Assembly (NCBI GenBank): GCA_016787525.1
Contig: JAEUUP010000062.1
Span: 44,110 to 108,109 of the forward strand
Source: Saprospiraceae bacterium
GTDB taxonomy: Bacteria > Bacteroidota > Bacteroidia > Chitinophagales > Saprospiraceae
Length of the DNA: 64,000 nucleotides
Direction of reading: 5' to 3'
Within the stretch, counting starts at the first letter, position 1; each line of letters opens with the position of its first letter. The translations under genes and the position numbers were made by a program. Below are positions 8,883 to 18,815 of this stretch, one piece after another. The notes beneath the pieces were generated by a model, which saw only the letters and a program-made list of their open reading frames with translations, made no database searches and was not told the DNA's origin.

Positions 8883-9209
8883 ATGGGTGCTAAAATTATT
8901 TCAGTTGCTTGCCACAAGGGTGGGATAGGCAAAAAACTTCTATCACACTTCATTTGGCAACGACCTTGGTAACCCAAAAAAGTTTTCGTTCGCTACTACG
9001 GATTGTTGAACAAACGCAACCAACGCAGCGAAAACCAAGATGCCATCGAATGTATGCGCCGACTCAAAGTGCCGATGTTTGATAATACTCTAGCCGATGT
9101 AAAAGCACTTTCCAAACCTTATACCTGCGAAAGCGTTCTGGACAACAAAGACGGTAAGAGCCGTTTTGAACCATTTTTTAATGAATTTATCACAAAATTT
9201 GAACTGTAA
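8883..9209 (+). pseudogene. parA: parA partition ATPase, internally deleted and frameshifted
   Basis: The N-terminus reads MGAKIISVACHKGGIGK, the deviant Walker A of ParA/Soj ATPases. The frame then breaks in the A-run near 8930; reading on in another frame gives KTSITLHLATTL, the normal continuation. About 100 codons or more of the middle are missing. The remaining C-terminus (9003-9209: LNKRNQRSENQDAIECMRR ... FFNEFITKFEL) matches the tail of plasmid ParA proteins. The intact gene would be about 200-260 codons. It lies 6 bases upstream of the parB-like gene. Confidence 0.78.
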
Positions 9210-9214
9210 ACAGT

Positions 9215-9517
9215 ATGGCAAAGAGTAAAAAATCAATTTGGGATGTTCCACAGGATGAAGTCGAACAAGCCGCCAAACAGGTGCAACAAGAAGCCAGTCA
9301 CCATATTCCTGTGCCGAAAAAGGAAATCCATACGATAGTAGTGGGACCAGAAACCATTGTTGAACCTCCGAAATCTGAAAAAGTAGAAAAACTACAAATC
9401 ATCTATGTGGATACACCGCATCACACGCAAGCCAAAATCAATGCCGCCATGCGGGGCATGAAATTGGGCAAGTACATCGAGTTTTTGATTGACCAAGATA
9501 AAAATAGAGTGCTATAA
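9215..9517 (+). CDS. Small plasmid-partition partner (ParB-like), probable RHH
   Basis: 100 residues. The position directly after parA and the size fit the small centromere-binding partner of ParA. The N-terminal half is charged and probably disordered (IWDVPQDEVEQAAKQVQQEA, Pro-rich linker). The C-terminal 40 residues (QIIYVDTPHHTQAKINAAMR, GMKLGKYIEFLI) look like a ribbon-helix-helix DNA-binding fold: a short strand and then two helices. It is intact although its ATPase is broken. No family name is recognised with certainty. Confidence 0.6.
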   Translation: MAKSKKSIWDVPQDEVEQAAKQVQQEASHHIPVPKKEIHTIVVGPETIVEPPKSEKVEKLQIIYVDTPHHTQAKINAAMRGMKLGKYIEFLIDQDKNRVL

Positions 9518-9532
9518 AAACCATTTTTATAG
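9512..9532. repeat. parS-like inverted repeat CTATAAAAAccaTTTTTATAG
   Basis: A perfect 9-bp inverted repeat with a 3-base centre overlaps the end of the parB-like gene. The same half-site CTATAAAAAC occurs upstream of parA at about 8755. A candidate binding site for the small partition protein, or a terminator. Confidence 0.45.
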
Positions 9533-9627
9533 TAGTTGTATTTTTATGATTAGACTAAAAAATTAAATAGGTTTAGAGAGACGGTATTAGATTTTGACGC
9601 ATAGTGAGTTAGATAAAATTTAAAATC

Positions 9628-10473
9628 ATGGACAATCAATCACTAATTCCATTTGAGGATAAAGGAATTAGAAAAATCTGGCACACAGATCAATGGTTTT
9701 TTTCTGTCATCGATATTGTTGAAGTTTTGACAAATTCGACAACACCACGCCGTTATTGGACAGACTTAAAGCGGAAAGAAGAAAAAGGAAGCGGGCAACT
9801 GTACGATTTTGTCGTACAGTTGAAACTGACAGCTACAGATGGGCGGCTACGTTTGACGGATTGTGCTAACACTGAAGGGATTTTTAGAATCATCATGTCA
9901 ATCCCATCGACCAAAGCGGAACCTTTAAAATTGTGGTTGGCAGAACAAGGCAAACGCACCATCGAAGAGGTCAATAACCCCGAATTGTTAACTGAGCGTC
10001 AAGCCGAAATTTATAAAGCCAAAGGCTACAGCGATGAGTGGATAGACCGGCGCATAAAATCCATTGATACCCGAAAAAGATTGACAGATGAGTGGAAAAA
10101 TCGGGGCATCAAAGAAGGACAGGAGTATAGTCTCCTTACTGCAACCATCGCCAAAGGCACATTCGGTTTGACACCCAGCGAACATGCACAACTTAAAAGT
10201 TTGGACAAAGAAAATCTACGTGACCACATGACTCCTTTGGAGCTGATTTTGACAGCCTTGAGCGAAGAAGTCACCCGAACTATCACCATCAATGATGATG
10301 CACAAGGTTTCCATGAAAACCACGAAGCTGCCGTCAGAGGTGGGGAGATTGGGCGCAAAGCATTACAGAATGTTGAGGAAGGAACAGGACAAAAAGTGGT
10401 ATCAGCGCAGAATTTTTTGCACTTGAAAGAGGGTGAAAAAAAAGAAGAATTGCCCCCTTCCTCCGATGAATAG
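9628..10473 (+). CDS. Bro-N domain protein (DinD/phage antirepressor-like)
   Basis: 281 residues. The N-terminal Bro-N-type domain (residues about 1-110) contains IRKIWHTDQWFFSVIDIVEVL, RRYWTDLKRKEEKG, LRLTDCANTEGIFRI and STKAEPLKLWLAEQGKRTIEE, all characteristic of the family. It is followed by ERQAEIYKAKGYSDEWIDRR and an HMTPLELILTALSE segment, as in stand-alone bacterial Bro-N/DinD-like proteins. Such genes are common on phages and plasmids and are thought to bind DNA. This copy seems intact and closes the plasmid-derived island. The cellular role is unknown. Confidence 0.82.
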   Translation: MDNQSLIPFEDKGIRKIWHTDQWFFSVIDIVEVLTNSTTPRRYWTDLKRKEEKGSGQLYDFVVQLKLTATDGRLRLTDCANTEGIFRIIMSIPSTKAEPLKLWLAEQGKRTIEEVNNPELLTERQAEIYKAKGYSDEWIDRRIKSIDTRKRLTDEWKNRGIKEGQEYSLLTATIAKGTFGLTPSEHAQLKSLDKENLRDHMTPLELILTALSEEVTRTITINDDAQGFHENHEAAVRGGEIGRKALQNVEEGTGQKVVSAQNFLHLKEGEKKEELPPSSDE

Positions 10474-10843
10474 AGAAATGCTACCTACCCCTCAGTATTT
10501 TTGTTTATTCTCATGTCAGTTGTTGTTTTAAATGTCGGCTAACAGTTCTGAGCATTGCACTCAGGCGGAATTATAGAGCCGAAACTTCCATTTTTACGAT
10601 TATAAAACTTGGATTTATGCAAGTCAGCTGTCTGACCTGAAACTCCTTTTGCAGTAGAGTTTTTGTCAATTGAAACTTGCTCTCAATTCCATGAGGCTTT
10701 GCTTGGTTTTAGTTTTAGACAATTTACTGAAACTTTGCGCATTCAATTTTGTTGAGACATGAGGTTGTTTCGCTGTGTGACACCAAAATAAGTAGGGGAC
10801 TCAAGGCAAATGTTTACCTTTGACTTCTTGACTATCGGAACAC
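10474..10843. other. Intergenic region upstream of the glucan locus regulator
   Basis: No gene seen. It holds the oligomer at 10488, just after the Bro-N stop, and a promoter-like box at 10815. Confidence 0.6.
10815..10822 (+). promoter_or_regulatory. Bacteroidota-type -7 box TACCTTTG for the propeller regulator
   Basis: An exact match to the Bacteroidota consensus TAnnTTTG, 21 bases before the ATG at 10844. A clear -33 TTTG is not visible at the usual spacing. Confidence 0.55.
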
Positions 10844-13800
10844 ATGAAAAAAATATTGGCTTTCATTTTATGGGTGTGCCATTGCCTTTTTGTGGCAGGG
10901 CAATCGAATATCGAACAGTTTGATTACCTCACCATTACTGAGGGGTTGCCACACAGCACTGTTTATTGTCTGATGCAAGACAAAAATGGTTTTATTTGGG
11001 CTGGCACACAGGATGGTTTGGTGCGTTATGATGGTTACGAATGCCGTATTTTTAAACAAAAAACCAATGATTCGACACAGTTTCAAGGCAAAAGCATTCA
11101 TTGTATTTTAGAAGACAGGCAAGGTAACCTATGGGTTGGAACACAAACACATGGTATCAATTTCAGAGATATAAAAACGGGACAATTTCGACATTTGAGC
11201 AGCGAAACGGCTTTTGCTCCTTTGTCGAAAATGTGGATTAAACACATTTTTGAAGACCGTGCAGGGCGTATCTGGATTGGCACAATCGGTGCGGGTTTGT
11301 GGTGTTTTGAACCAAAAACAAAGCAGTTGCAACATTTCGACAGAACCAATTCTCAGCTCAAAGACAACGCCATCCTGCGCATCGCACAAGATGAAACTGA
11401 CCGTATTTGGGTTGCTGCAAGTGGCACAGGTATCTATTATTTTGACGAAAAGCAGCAAGTTTTCAATCAAATACATGCCACAGGTGCAGGTGATACTGAC
11501 TTCGCTAGCTTTAGGAAAACTTTTTTCAACGACAAAAAAGGGTATTTGTGGGTCGGTACTGAGGGGTCAGGTTTGTACCAAATCCGTGTGTCTGATTTGC
11601 AAATTCGCCGCTATTCAATGCAAGATGGATTGACATCCAACAATGTGACGGGCATAGCTGAAAATGATAAAGGAGAACTTTTACTCGCAACGGATGGCGG
11701 TGGTCTGAATATTTTTAACCCTCAAACATTGTCCTTTTCCGCCATTCTCTACGGCAAAACCAAAGGTAAACTCAATACCAACGCCCTATTCGATGTGTTG
11801 ATTGATCGCGATAAAAATGTCTGGATTGGCACATACAATGGTGGTATCAACAGTTTCAAAGCACACAAAACAGAATTTGAGGCTTTTACTTGGACTGGCA
11901 ATCGGGTAGGGGAGTTGAGTCACCGCTCTGTTTTGAGCATTTGTGAAACGTACAACGGCGATATTTTTGTTGGTACAGACGGCGGTGGTTTAAACCGATT
12001 TAACAAAAATACTAAAACGTTCTCTACTATTCCCAATCAACCTGTGGGTTATGGCAATGTCGTAAAAACCATTTTTGAAGACTCGAAGAAACGGCTTTGG
12101 TTGGGTTACTTTGGCGACGGTTTAAGTTTGTTCAATCCCGAACCGCGCCAATTCAAACATTTTAGAACCAATCCAAGTGACCCCCTCAGTATTGGTGGCA
12201 ATAATGTTTGGTCTATCGCCGAAGACCAAACAGGAAAGCTTTGGATTGGTATTTTGGGGGGCGGTTTGTCGCGATTGGACAGTTGGGAAAAAGGGCAATT
12301 TCAGCGATTCAATATGCAGCCTAACAATCCTCTTAGCCTATCGAGCGATGTGGTGACAGTGGTTTTTGCAGACAAAAACAATCAAATTTGGGTCGGTACA
12401 GATACTGAAGGTTTGAATCTGTTGGATAAAAACACAGGTACATTCACACGGTTTCAGCACAAAAACGACGACACTAAAAGCCTTTCGGCGAATGATGTAC
12501 GCTGTATTTTTCAAGATTCAAAAGGGCGGTTGTGGATAGGTACAGAAAGTGGCGGACTCAATTTGTGGCTCGGAAATGGACAGTTTGAGCATTTTACGGT
12601 GCAAAATGGGTTGACTTCCAATGCCATCATGAGCGTTCAAGAAGATAAAAACGGCTATTTGTGGCTCAGTACATTCAAAGGTGCTACACGTTTTGATGTG
12701 GACACCAAAAATTATTTGAATTTTGACTTTAGTAACAACCCATATCTCAATGCCAATCAGTTCAATCAAGCCACTGGCATCACAAATACTGAGGGGGTCG
12801 TTTTTTTGGGAGGTATCAACGGTTTGACTTTGATTCGTCCTGACGATATTCAGTTTTTGAACACCCGACCGCAGGTTGTCTTCACAGATTTTAAAATTTT
12901 TAATCAATCAGTTGCCGTTGGCAAACTATCGGATGGACGCACTATTTTGCATAAAAGCCTTGAGGAGGCAACCGAAATACATTTGTCATACTACGATAAT
13001 GTTTTTTCCATTGAATTTGCCGCTTTGGACTTTACCGACCCTTTGAAAAATCAGTACCTGTATAAAATGGAAGGGTTCGATGGCAATTGGCGCAGCACCG
13101 ATGGCTCGCAGCGGCTCATCACCTACACCAATCTCGACCCTGCGACTTATATTTTTAAAGTCAAAGGCACGAATAACAACGGCGTGTGGAGCGACGAAAA
13201 GACGATAAAAATCATCATCGCACCGCCTTTTTGGCAAACTTGGTGGTTCAAACTTTTGGTTTTGGCTGTTTTGGTGGCGTTGGCGTTTTTGGCTCTACGT
13301 ATTTATACGACGCGGCGCGAAATGGCTTTACGTCAACAGGTTTTGGAATCAGACCGTGCAATTTTGACCCTAAAAAACGAAAACTTAGCCGCCGAACAAG
13401 CTATTTTGCATTTGCAAAATGAAAAATTGGCAACAGAAGTTGACATTAAAAACACTGAACTGATGTCAAAAGCTGTGCAGATGGCACACAAAAACGAAAT
13501 ACTCATCAGTCTGCAAGAACAACTCAGTCAAATTCGCAGTGCCAACGATGTTGAAAAGACCAAATTACTGAGGGGGCTGAAAACGACATTGGAAACTGAA
13601 ATCGAAGGCAAGCATAGTTGGGAACAATTCACGCTTTATTTCGATCAAGTGAATCAAAGTTTTACAGTTGAGTTACTCAAAAAACATCCGAGTCTTACCC
13701 AAAATGATCTGCGGATGTGCGCACTCACACGCCTCAACATGAGCAATAAAGAAATGGCAGCACTGCTCAATATTTCCGTAACGGGTGTCGAAAAAAGTCG

Positions 13801-13870
13801 TTATCGCTTGAAAAAACGCTTGAGTTTGACCACCGAAGATGATTTGGGCGAGTATTTGAGAGCGTTTTGA
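10844..13870 (+). CDS. Two-component-propeller transmembrane transcriptional regulator (no kinase domain)
   Basis: 1,008 residues. A signal ending in AGQ is followed by many two-component-regulator propeller repeats of the type DKNGFIWAGTQDGL or DSKGRLWIGTESGG over residues about 25-680, then a Y_Y_Y domain (DPLKNQYLYKMEGFDGNW), one membrane helix (WWFKLLVLAVLVALAFLAL, about 805-825), a coiled coil and a C-terminal LuxR-type HTH (NDLRMCALTRLNMSNKEMAA, LLNISVTGVEKSR). There is no H-box or ATPase domain, so it differs from classical hybrid regulators. The periplasmic part should sense an oligosaccharide and the cytoplasmic HTH should act directly on DNA. Position suggests control of the glucan locus that follows. 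It holds five copies of the iterated oligomer. Confidence 0.88.
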   Translation: MKKILAFILWVCHCLFVAGQSNIEQFDYLTITEGLPHSTVYCLMQDKNGFIWAGTQDGLVRYDGYECRIFKQKTNDSTQFQGKSIHCILEDRQGNLWVGTQTHGINFRDIKTGQFRHLSSETAFAPLSKMWIKHIFEDRAGRIWIGTIGAGLWCFEPKTKQLQHFDRTNSQLKDNAILRIAQDETDRIWVAASGTGIYYFDEKQQVFNQIHATGAGDTDFASFRKTFFNDKKGYLWVGTEGSGLYQIRVSDLQIRRYSMQDGLTSNNVTGIAENDKGELLLATDGGGLNIFNPQTLSFSAILYGKTKGKLNTNALFDVLIDRDKNVWIGTYNGGINSFKAHKTEFEAFTWTGNRVGELSHRSVLSICETYNGDIFVGTDGGGLNRFNKNTKTFSTIPNQPVGYGNVVKTIFEDSKKRLWLGYFGDGLSLFNPEPRQFKHFRTNPSDPLSIGGNNVWSIAEDQTGKLWIGILGGGLSRLDSWEKGQFQRFNMQPNNPLSLSSDVVTVVFADKNNQIWVGTDTEGLNLLDKNTGTFTRFQHKNDDTKSLSANDVRCIFQDSKGRLWIGTESGGLNLWLGNGQFEHFTVQNGLTSNAIMSVQEDKNGYLWLSTFKGATRFDVDTKNYLNFDFSNNPYLNANQFNQATGITNTEGVVFLGGINGLTLIRPDDIQFLNTRPQVVFTDFKIFNQSVAVGKLSDGRTILHKSLEEATEIHLSYYDNVFSIEFAALDFTDPLKNQYLYKMEGFDGNWRSTDGSQRLITYTNLDPATYIFKVKGTNNNGVWSDEKTIKIIIAPPFWQTWWFKLLVLAVLVALAFLALRIYTTRREMALRQQVLESDRAILTLKNENLAAEQAILHLQNEKLATEVDIKNTELMSKAVQMAHKNEILISLQEQLSQIRSANDVEKTKLLRGLKTTLETEIEGKHSWEQFTLYFDQVNQSFTVELLKKHPSLTQNDLRMCALTRLNMSNKEMAALLNISVTGVEKSRYRLKKRLSLTTEDDLGEYLRAF

Positions 13871-14009
13871 TGCTTATTTCACCCTGTCCAGCAATTGTCC
13901 AAGTCATTTTTTAGATAATAAAAGGGAAAATTTGAATGTTTGCCAAAGAATTCACACGGGAATTCATGCTAAACCAAATTTTTATTTTTAATCAATTAAC
14001 ATCTAAAGA

Positions 14010-15569
14010 ATGATGAAAAACTTTACAGCAATCGTCGCTTGCCTTGTATTTCTGGCAACAACCAACCTTTCAGCCCAACTGCCTATTTTCACCGATGCTT
14101 ATGGTTCGGGTGTTAAATTCTCTGCTTTTGGTGGCTCAGCTAACGATGTCACGGTGGACAATACCGTATTTCAAACAGGTACATCTTCCCTCAAAATCGT
14201 TGTGCCTGCAGCGGGTTATACAGGGGGGGCATTTACAGTTGACACGGCTAAAAACTTATCCACTTACAATGCTTTGTCTTTTTGGGTTAAAGGCAGTGCC
14301 GCTAAAACTTTGAATGTAACAGGCATATCGAACAATGCTGCTACCAATGTATATCAAGCGGAATTGGTCAACGTACCTGTCACGACCACTTGGACAAAAA
14401 TCATCATCCCCATTCCAGATGCGTCGAAATTGACAGCAGAAAAAGGTCTGTTTCACTTTGCAGAAGGGTCAGAGGAAGGCACTTACACCATCTGGTTCGA
14501 CAATATCCAGTACGAAAACATCACAGGGGGTGTCATCGGTACGGCAACAGCCACTATTGCTACCGAAACCATCAACAAAAGCATTGGCGACTCTTTTACG
14601 CCCAATGGTTTGACAGCGACTTTCCCTGTCAATTCAGTAGCGACAAAATTGGCGGTTAACCCAGCCGTATTTACTTATGCCAGTTCCAATGCCGCCATTG
14701 CAACGGTCAGTAATGTGGGTGTGGGTACGTGCTTGGCAGCAGGCACAACCAATATCACTGCCAAATTGGGCAGCGTGAACGCCACAGGTACTTTGACTGT
14801 CAACGTCACAGCAGCAGCTGCGCCTACCACGGCAGCACCTACGCCTACGCGCCCTGCGGCTAATGTGATTTCATTGTTTAGTAATGCTTACACAGATGTA
14901 GCAGGTACAGATTGGTTTCCCAATTGGGGTCAAACAACAGTTGTAGCAGATGTACAAATTGCAGGAAATACAACTAAAAAATACACTAATTTTAACTATC
15001 AAGGTGTACAATTCCAAACACCTATCAATGTGACAACTATGAACTATTTGCACATTGACCTTTGGACACCAAATATGACTTCGTTCAAAGTTTTCTTAAT
15101 CAATATTCCACCACTCACACAAGCTGAGCAAGCAGTTACTTTGACACCCACTTTGTCAGGTTGGAACAGTTTTGATATTCCGTTGGCTTCTTACAACACC
15201 ATAGTTAAAACAGGCATTGGACAGCTCAAACTTGAAAGTGTCCCTTTTGGTAGTGGTACAGCTTATCTCGACAATATCTATTTCTTTAAAACAGGTGTTG
15301 GCACAAAAGAAGTAACATATGCCAATAATTTGTTTACAGTGACCCCCTCAGTATGCGATGCCTCTTTCACACTCGAATTGAATAGTGGTACGCAGGCACA
15401 GGCACGCTTACAAATAGCTAACCCATTGGGTCAAATTGTACACAGCCAAAATTTGACTTCAGATGCGATTCAGTCCATATCAACACAACATTTACCGAGC
15501 GGTTTGTATCTTGTTTCTGTGCGTGTAGGCAATACACTACAAACACGCAAACTCACAATTCAACACTAA
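14010..15569 (+). CDS. T9SS-secreted glycan-binding protein with two CBM-like domains
   Basis: 519 residues with a signal peptide (ends LSAQ). Domain order: a jelly-roll carbohydrate-binding-like domain (about 25-175, ending YTIWFDNIQYEN), a Big_2-type Ig-like domain (about 180-270, TFTYASSNAAIATVSN ... TNITAKLG), a Pro/Thr-rich linker, a second CBM-like domain (about 288-430, ending GTAYLDNIYFF) and a type A T9SS sorting domain (ending PSGLYLVSVRVGNTLQTRKL). No catalytic domain is present. It probably captures the polysaccharide at the cell surface for the SusCD system that follows. The oligomer at 15344 falls at the domain boundary (TPSVCD). Confidence 0.82.
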   Translation: MMKNFTAIVACLVFLATTNLSAQLPIFTDAYGSGVKFSAFGGSANDVTVDNTVFQTGTSSLKIVVPAAGYTGGAFTVDTAKNLSTYNALSFWVKGSAAKTLNVTGISNNAATNVYQAELVNVPVTTTWTKIIIPIPDASKLTAEKGLFHFAEGSEEGTYTIWFDNIQYENITGGVIGTATATIATETINKSIGDSFTPNGLTATFPVNSVATKLAVNPAVFTYASSNAAIATVSNVGVGTCLAAGTTNITAKLGSVNATGTLTVNVTAAAAPTTAAPTPTRPAANVISLFSNAYTDVAGTDWFPNWGQTTVVADVQIAGNTTKKYTNFNYQGVQFQTPINVTTMNYLHIDLWTPNMTSFKVFLINIPPLTQAEQAVTLTPTLSGWNSFDIPLASYNTIVKTGIGQLKLESVPFGSGTAYLDNIYFFKTGVGTKEVTYANNLFTVTPSVCDASFTLELNSGTQAQARLQIANPLGQIVHSQNLTSDAIQSISTQHLPSGLYLVSVRVGNTLQTRKLTIQH

Positions 15570-15719
15570 GAAGTAAAGTTTTTTTCAGACATTCTGTGCC
15601 TATTGAGGCGTTTTTACGCGCCTCAATATGGTTGCAGACTTTTTGAAACGTCTATTTTTTCATACATTTTTGTTATACTGAGGGGTGTCAGAGGACTCTT
15701 TTCAGAAAAATCAAGACAC

Positions 15720-18700
15720 ATGCAAGCAATCAAATACAGTATTTTCATTCTGTTTATATTGAGTGTTTTGAGTTTAAATGCTCAAAATACAGTACCGATA
15801 ACAGGTAAAATCAGTGATGCCAGCGGGTCGCTTATCGGTGCGGCGATTGTAGAGAAAGGCACTCAAAATGGTGCTATCACCGACGTAGATGGCAATTTCA
15901 CGCTCAATGTCACCAACCGCAAAGCCATTCTCACCGTTTCGTTTGTGGGCTACAAAAGTCAAGAAGTGGCTCTGAACAATCGTACTAACATTGCTGTCAC
16001 GCTCGAAAGTGCGGACGTTCTCAACGAGGTCGTCGTTGTGGGTTATGGTACACAAAAGAAAAGTGTGACCACGGGTGCGATTACCAAAGTCCGTTCCAGC
16101 GATTTGGAAAATATGCCCGTTGTACGCATCGAACAATCGCTTTTGGGTCGCACATCAGGTGTGCGCGTCACCACCAATTCTGGTTCGCCTGGTAGTGGTG
16201 CAACGGTGCGCATTCGTGGCACGACCACCATCAACAACTCTGAGCCACTTTACGTTGTGGACGGCGTACCCATTAACGGGGGCATCGAGTACCTCAACCA
16301 AGGCGATATTGAGAGCATTGAAGTCTTGAAAGACGCAGCTTCTGCAGCTATTTATGGCGCACGGGCGGCCAATGGTGTCATCATTGTCACGACCAAAAAG
16401 GGGAAAAAAGACCAAATGGAGGTCTCTTTCAACACTTACTACGGCGTACAGAATGCCGCACGCAAACTCTCCTTGCTCAATGCCCGTGAATACGGCATCT
16501 TGATGAATGAAGCCTCAGCTGCCGCAGGAGGTGCTATTTTATTCCCAAATCCTGATGCTTTAGGCACAGGAACGGATTGGCAAGACGCTGTTTTTACAAA
16601 AAATGCACCCATTCAAAACCACGAATTGAGCATTGCAGCAGGGGCTGGACGTTCACAGTATTTTGCATCGTTTGGTTACTTCAATCAATCGGGCATCGTG
16701 GCATCGGCTCAGTCCAATTTTGAACGGTATTCTGTTCGGTTCAATTCGACACACAAAATCAACGATTTTATCACTGTTGGCAACACTTTGGGTTATACAC
16801 GCAACACAGGCAAAGGCGTTCCCGACAATACTGAATACGGCTCACCCCTCAGTAGAGCCATCAATTTAGACCCCATTACACCGCTTATCGAAACACGTCC
16901 TGACGTGTTGAGCGGCACGGTTTTCAAAAACTTCCCCGTTGTTAGAGATGCCAACGGACAGCCTTATGGCATTTCAAGCTATGTCACTTCTGAGGTTTTG
17001 AACCCTGTGGCTGCGCTTAAAGTCAATCAGAGCAACGGTTGGGGCGACAAAATCGCAGGCAATGCTTTTGCCGAAATCGAACCAATTAAAGGCTTGAAAT
17101 ACCGTACCAGCTATGGTATTGACTTCGCTTATTGGGGCGACGAAGGTTTTGCACCCGTTTATTACCTCAATGCGTCGAACCGTCTCGACCTCAATCGTTA
17201 CTCGCGCTCACAAGCCCGAGGCATCTACTGGATTTGGGAAAATACGGTGTCTTACAACAAACGTTTTTTAGAAAAACACAACCTCACACTTTTGGTGGGT
17301 ACAGTGGCTGAACGTAATCGCGGCAATGCCATCGGCGGCTCAGTGCAAGACATTCCTGTATCGGACATCAAAAATGCGTCGCTTTTGTATCCTGTCGCGC
17401 CTGACAAACAAAGTTTTTACGGCTACGAATTTCAAGGCGCATTACTCTCGTATTTGGGTCGTTTGAACTACGATTACAATGGCAAATACTTATTGTCGGC
17501 TCTTTTCCGCATGGACGGCTCACCCAAATTTGGTGCAAATTATCGCTTCGGCACATTCCCCTCAGTATCAGCAGGTTGGGTTGTGTCGGAAGAAGACTTT
17601 TTAAAGAAAAATAACCTTGTCAACTTCTTGAAAATTAGAGGTTCTTGGGGTGTGAATGGCAACGACAAAATCGGTGATTTCCGATTTGTCTCCACCATTG
17701 GCGGTTTCCGCAACTACACTTTTGGCGCATCCGAAAAACTCATCAATGGCTCGACACCGACAGCCTTAGCCAATCCCGACTTGCGTTGGGAAGAAACCAC
17801 TCAAACCAATATTGGCTTCGATGCCAAAGTTTTTAAAAACATCACCATCACTTTAGACTGGTTTAGAAAAGCGACAACAGGCATGTTGCTCGATATTGCC
17901 GTACCAGGTTATGTCGGCAATGCAGGACCCGTGGGCAATATCGCTTCGATGGAAAACACAGGTGTTGAATTGGAATTAGGTGCTAACAAAACAATAGGTG
18001 GATTGAAACTCGAATTTTCGGGCAACATCTCACACATTGTTAACAAAGTGACGGATTTAGGACCCGACAAAAAATATTTGGTCGGACAAACGTTCAGCCC
18101 TCAAGGTTTGGAAATTTCGAGAACGTCTGTGGGCGAACCGATTGGTTACTTTTTTGGCTACAAAACCAACGGTATTTTCCAAAACCAAGCAGAGGTCAGT
18201 GCGCACCGAAGCAAAGATGGCGCACTGTTGCAACCCGATGCGCGTGCAGGCGATTTCCGCTTTGTGGACATCAACGGCGATGGCAAAATTGACGCAGACG
18301 ACCGCACCAAGATTGGCGACCCTACGCCGAGTTTGACTTATGGCTTCAATTTCGCGGCTGGTTGGCAAGGCTTCGACCTCATTTTGTTTGGTCAAGGTGT
18401 GGCAGGCAACCAAATTTTCCGTGCAACCCGTCGCTTCGATTTGCAAATGGCGAATATGACCACCGATGCCCTCAATCGTTGGACTGGCGAAAACTCGACC
18501 AACACGTATCCACGCCTCGTGATGAACGACCCGAACCGCAATTTCAGCCGTTCTTCCGATTTTTATGTTGAAGATGGCGCATTTTTCCGCATTCGGACGC
18601 TCCAATTGGGCTACACGATACCCCTCAGTATATCGTCGAAAGTGGGTATCAAAAAATGCCGTGTTTATGTATCGGGCAACAATCTCTTGACTTTGACTAA

Positions 18701-18806
18701 AGCCAAAGGTTTCGACCCCGAAATCGGTGGCGGCAGTTTTGGTGTGGACAGAGGCATCTATCCGCAAGCCCGTTTCTTCTTGATGGGTGGTAGTGTTGCG
18801 TTTTAA
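15720..18806 (+). CDS. SusC/RagA family TonB-dependent transporter (glucan locus)
   Basis: Start at 15720 (MQAIKYSIFILFILSVLSLN, signal ending NAQ), giving 1,028 residues; the longer frame from 15603 places the signal internally. An N-terminal carboxypeptidase-D-like domain (ITGKISDASGSLIGAAI) leads to the SusC signature VVVGYGTQKKS, the TonB plug (LSGRTSGV-like LLGRTSGVRVT, PLYVVDGVPI, ASAAIYGARAANGVIIVTTKKGK; quoted in parts) and a 22-strand barrel ending in FFLMGGSVAF. It imports oligosaccharides across the outer membrane together with the SusD that follows. The oligomer at 15676 lies in the leader, 35 bases before the ATG. Confidence 0.96.
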   Translation: MQAIKYSIFILFILSVLSLNAQNTVPITGKISDASGSLIGAAIVEKGTQNGAITDVDGNFTLNVTNRKAILTVSFVGYKSQEVALNNRTNIAVTLESADVLNEVVVVGYGTQKKSVTTGAITKVRSSDLENMPVVRIEQSLLGRTSGVRVTTNSGSPGSGATVRIRGTTTINNSEPLYVVDGVPINGGIEYLNQGDIESIEVLKDAASAAIYGARAANGVIIVTTKKGKKDQMEVSFNTYYGVQNAARKLSLLNAREYGILMNEASAAAGGAILFPNPDALGTGTDWQDAVFTKNAPIQNHELSIAAGAGRSQYFASFGYFNQSGIVASAQSNFERYSVRFNSTHKINDFITVGNTLGYTRNTGKGVPDNTEYGSPLSRAINLDPITPLIETRPDVLSGTVFKNFPVVRDANGQPYGISSYVTSEVLNPVAALKVNQSNGWGDKIAGNAFAEIEPIKGLKYRTSYGIDFAYWGDEGFAPVYYLNASNRLDLNRYSRSQARGIYWIWENTVSYNKRFLEKHNLTLLVGTVAERNRGNAIGGSVQDIPVSDIKNASLLYPVAPDKQSFYGYEFQGALLSYLGRLNYDYNGKYLLSALFRMDGSPKFGANYRFGTFPSVSAGWVVSEEDFLKKNNLVNFLKIRGSWGVNGNDKIGDFRFVSTIGGFRNYTFGASEKLINGSTPTALANPDLRWEETTQTNIGFDAKVFKNITITLDWFRKATTGMLLDIAVPGYVGNAGPVGNIASMENTGVELELGANKTIGGLKLEFSGNISHIVNKVTDLGPDKKYLVGQTFSPQGLEISRTSVGEPIGYFFGYKTNGIFQNQAEVSAHRSKDGALLQPDARAGDFRFVDINGDGKIDADDRTKIGDPTPSLTYGFNFAAGWQGFDLILFGQGVAGNQIFRATRRFDLQMANMTTDALNRWTGENSTNTYPRLVMNDPNRNFSRSSDFYVEDGAFFRIRTLQLGYTIPLSISSKVGIKKCRVYVSGNNLLTLTKAKGFDPEIGGGSFGVDRGIYPQARFFLMGGSVAF

Positions 18807-18815
18807 TATAAAAAA

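Larger units (their letters stand above)
7806..10473. mobile_element. Eroded plasmid-derived island
   Basis: In order: a truncated Rep_3-type replication gene (minus), an AT-rich stretch with repeats, a collapsed parA, a small parB-like gene and a Bro-N family gene (plus). Replication plus partition genes side by side are normal for plasmids and unexpected between chromosomal glycan genes. The decay of rep and parA argues for an old integration. I found no integrase, attachment site or flanking duplication. Confidence 0.65.
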
